Below the pieces are notes generated by a model, which was not told the DNA's origin, searched no databases, and saw nothing but the letters and a program-made list of their open reading frames with translations. From the NCBI GenBank assembly GCA_035648735.1, contig DASRKX010000120.1:18395-82394 (forward strand): a stretch of DNA of 64,000 bases, read 5' to 3'. This stretch comes from REEB95 sp035648735. GTDB lineage: Bacteria; Pseudomonadota; Alphaproteobacteria; ATCC43930; CGMCC-115725. A program made the translations under genes and the position numbers. Each line of letters begins with the position of its first letter. Position 1 is the first letter of the stretch. Positions 63,815 to 64,000 of the stretch are shown one piece after another.

Positions 63815-64000
63815 CCCTGCCAGGAGAGACCGGGTCACCGCACCCGGCGCCGAAGGAGCAACCGCCCCGGAAACTCTCAGGCAAAAGGACCGGCAGGGAA
63901 CGGCACTCTGGAAAGCAGGCGCATCGCCCAGCGGGCGGGGCGCCTCACCGACGAGGTAAGCCGGTCGGACGATACTCCGCCGGTCAATCTTTCAGGTTCT
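63815..64000 (+). promoter_or_regulatory. Tandem glycine riboswitch (gcvT-type), cut by the window end
   Basis: Aptamer 1 starts with P1 CCCTGCC (63815-63821) paired with GGCAGGG (63892-63898). It carries the conserved core words GGAGAGACC (63823-63831), GCCGAAGGAGCAA (63849-63861) and GGAAACTCTCAGGCAAAAGGACC (63869-63891). After a short linker, aptamer 2 begins CTCTGGAAAGC and contains CACCGACGAGGTAAGCC and CAATCTTTCAGGTTC. It senses glycine cooperatively and normally turns on glycine cleavage genes or a glycine transporter. The regulated gene and the expression platform lie beyond the right edge. Confidence 0.93.

Overview
The window is a high-GC chromosomal segment from an alphaproteobacterium. 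The clearest support is the gene order ffh-rpsP-rimM-trmD-rplS-leuCD-leuB beside dapF-mtaB-ftsY, together with an alphaproteobacterial-style XrtA (exosortase A) polysaccharide locus. Genes are tightly packed, many with 1-4 base stop/start overlaps. I cannot name the genus. No tRNA, rRNA, CRISPR array, insertion sequence or prophage was recognised.

Left part (1-15.3 kb): the N-terminal codons of an alanine/serine-glyoxylate aminotransferase, an MFS carrier, a small-molecule-type methyltransferase and a large FAD/Fe-S 2-hydroxyacid dehydrogenase. These are followed by the housekeeping block ftsY-mtaB-dapF (minus strand) and, divergently, ffh-rpsP-rimM-trmD-rplS-leuC-leuD-leuB (plus strand). ffh has a hairpin-rich leader behind a plausible sigma-70 promoter.

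Centre (15.3-45.8 kb): a large exopolysaccharide/exosortase locus. Plus-strand genes are a polyprenyl-phosphate sugar transferase, the PrsK/PrsR two-component system and the TPR protein PrsT. Next comes a minus-strand decoration cassette (WalW-like deacetylase, GT4, methyltransferase, APH-like kinase, GT2). It is followed by a Wzx flippase, an XrtA-type O-glycosylation ligase and a small membrane protein on the plus strand. The minus-strand core operon holds a Wza-like export lipoprotein, a Wzz-type chain-length protein, a tyrosine autokinase, an outer-membrane barrel, a DUF3473 deacetylase, a TIGR03087-type glycosyltransferase, exosortase A fused to EpsI, and a second Wzx. A nucleotidyltransferase-fold protein, a YdcF-like protein and a sugar-nucleotide epimerase close the locus. 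Together these could build, flip, polymerise, length-control and export a polymer while processing PEP-CTERM proteins, but no PEP-CTERM substrate was recognised in the window.

Right part (45.8-64 kb): a YqjG-type glutathionyl-hydroquinone reductase broken by an early amber codon, an L-lactate permease, a small secreted protein, a BBP2-type porin, an AsmA protein, a polysaccharide deacetylase, an FkbM methyltransferase followed by a TPR-glycosyltransferase, and a DcaP-like porin. The last block is a complete branched-chain-amino-acid-type ABC transporter (two paralogous binding proteins, LivH, LivM, LivG, LivF) with an intrinsic terminator between the binding proteins and the permeases. The window ends inside a tandem glycine riboswitch reading rightwards.
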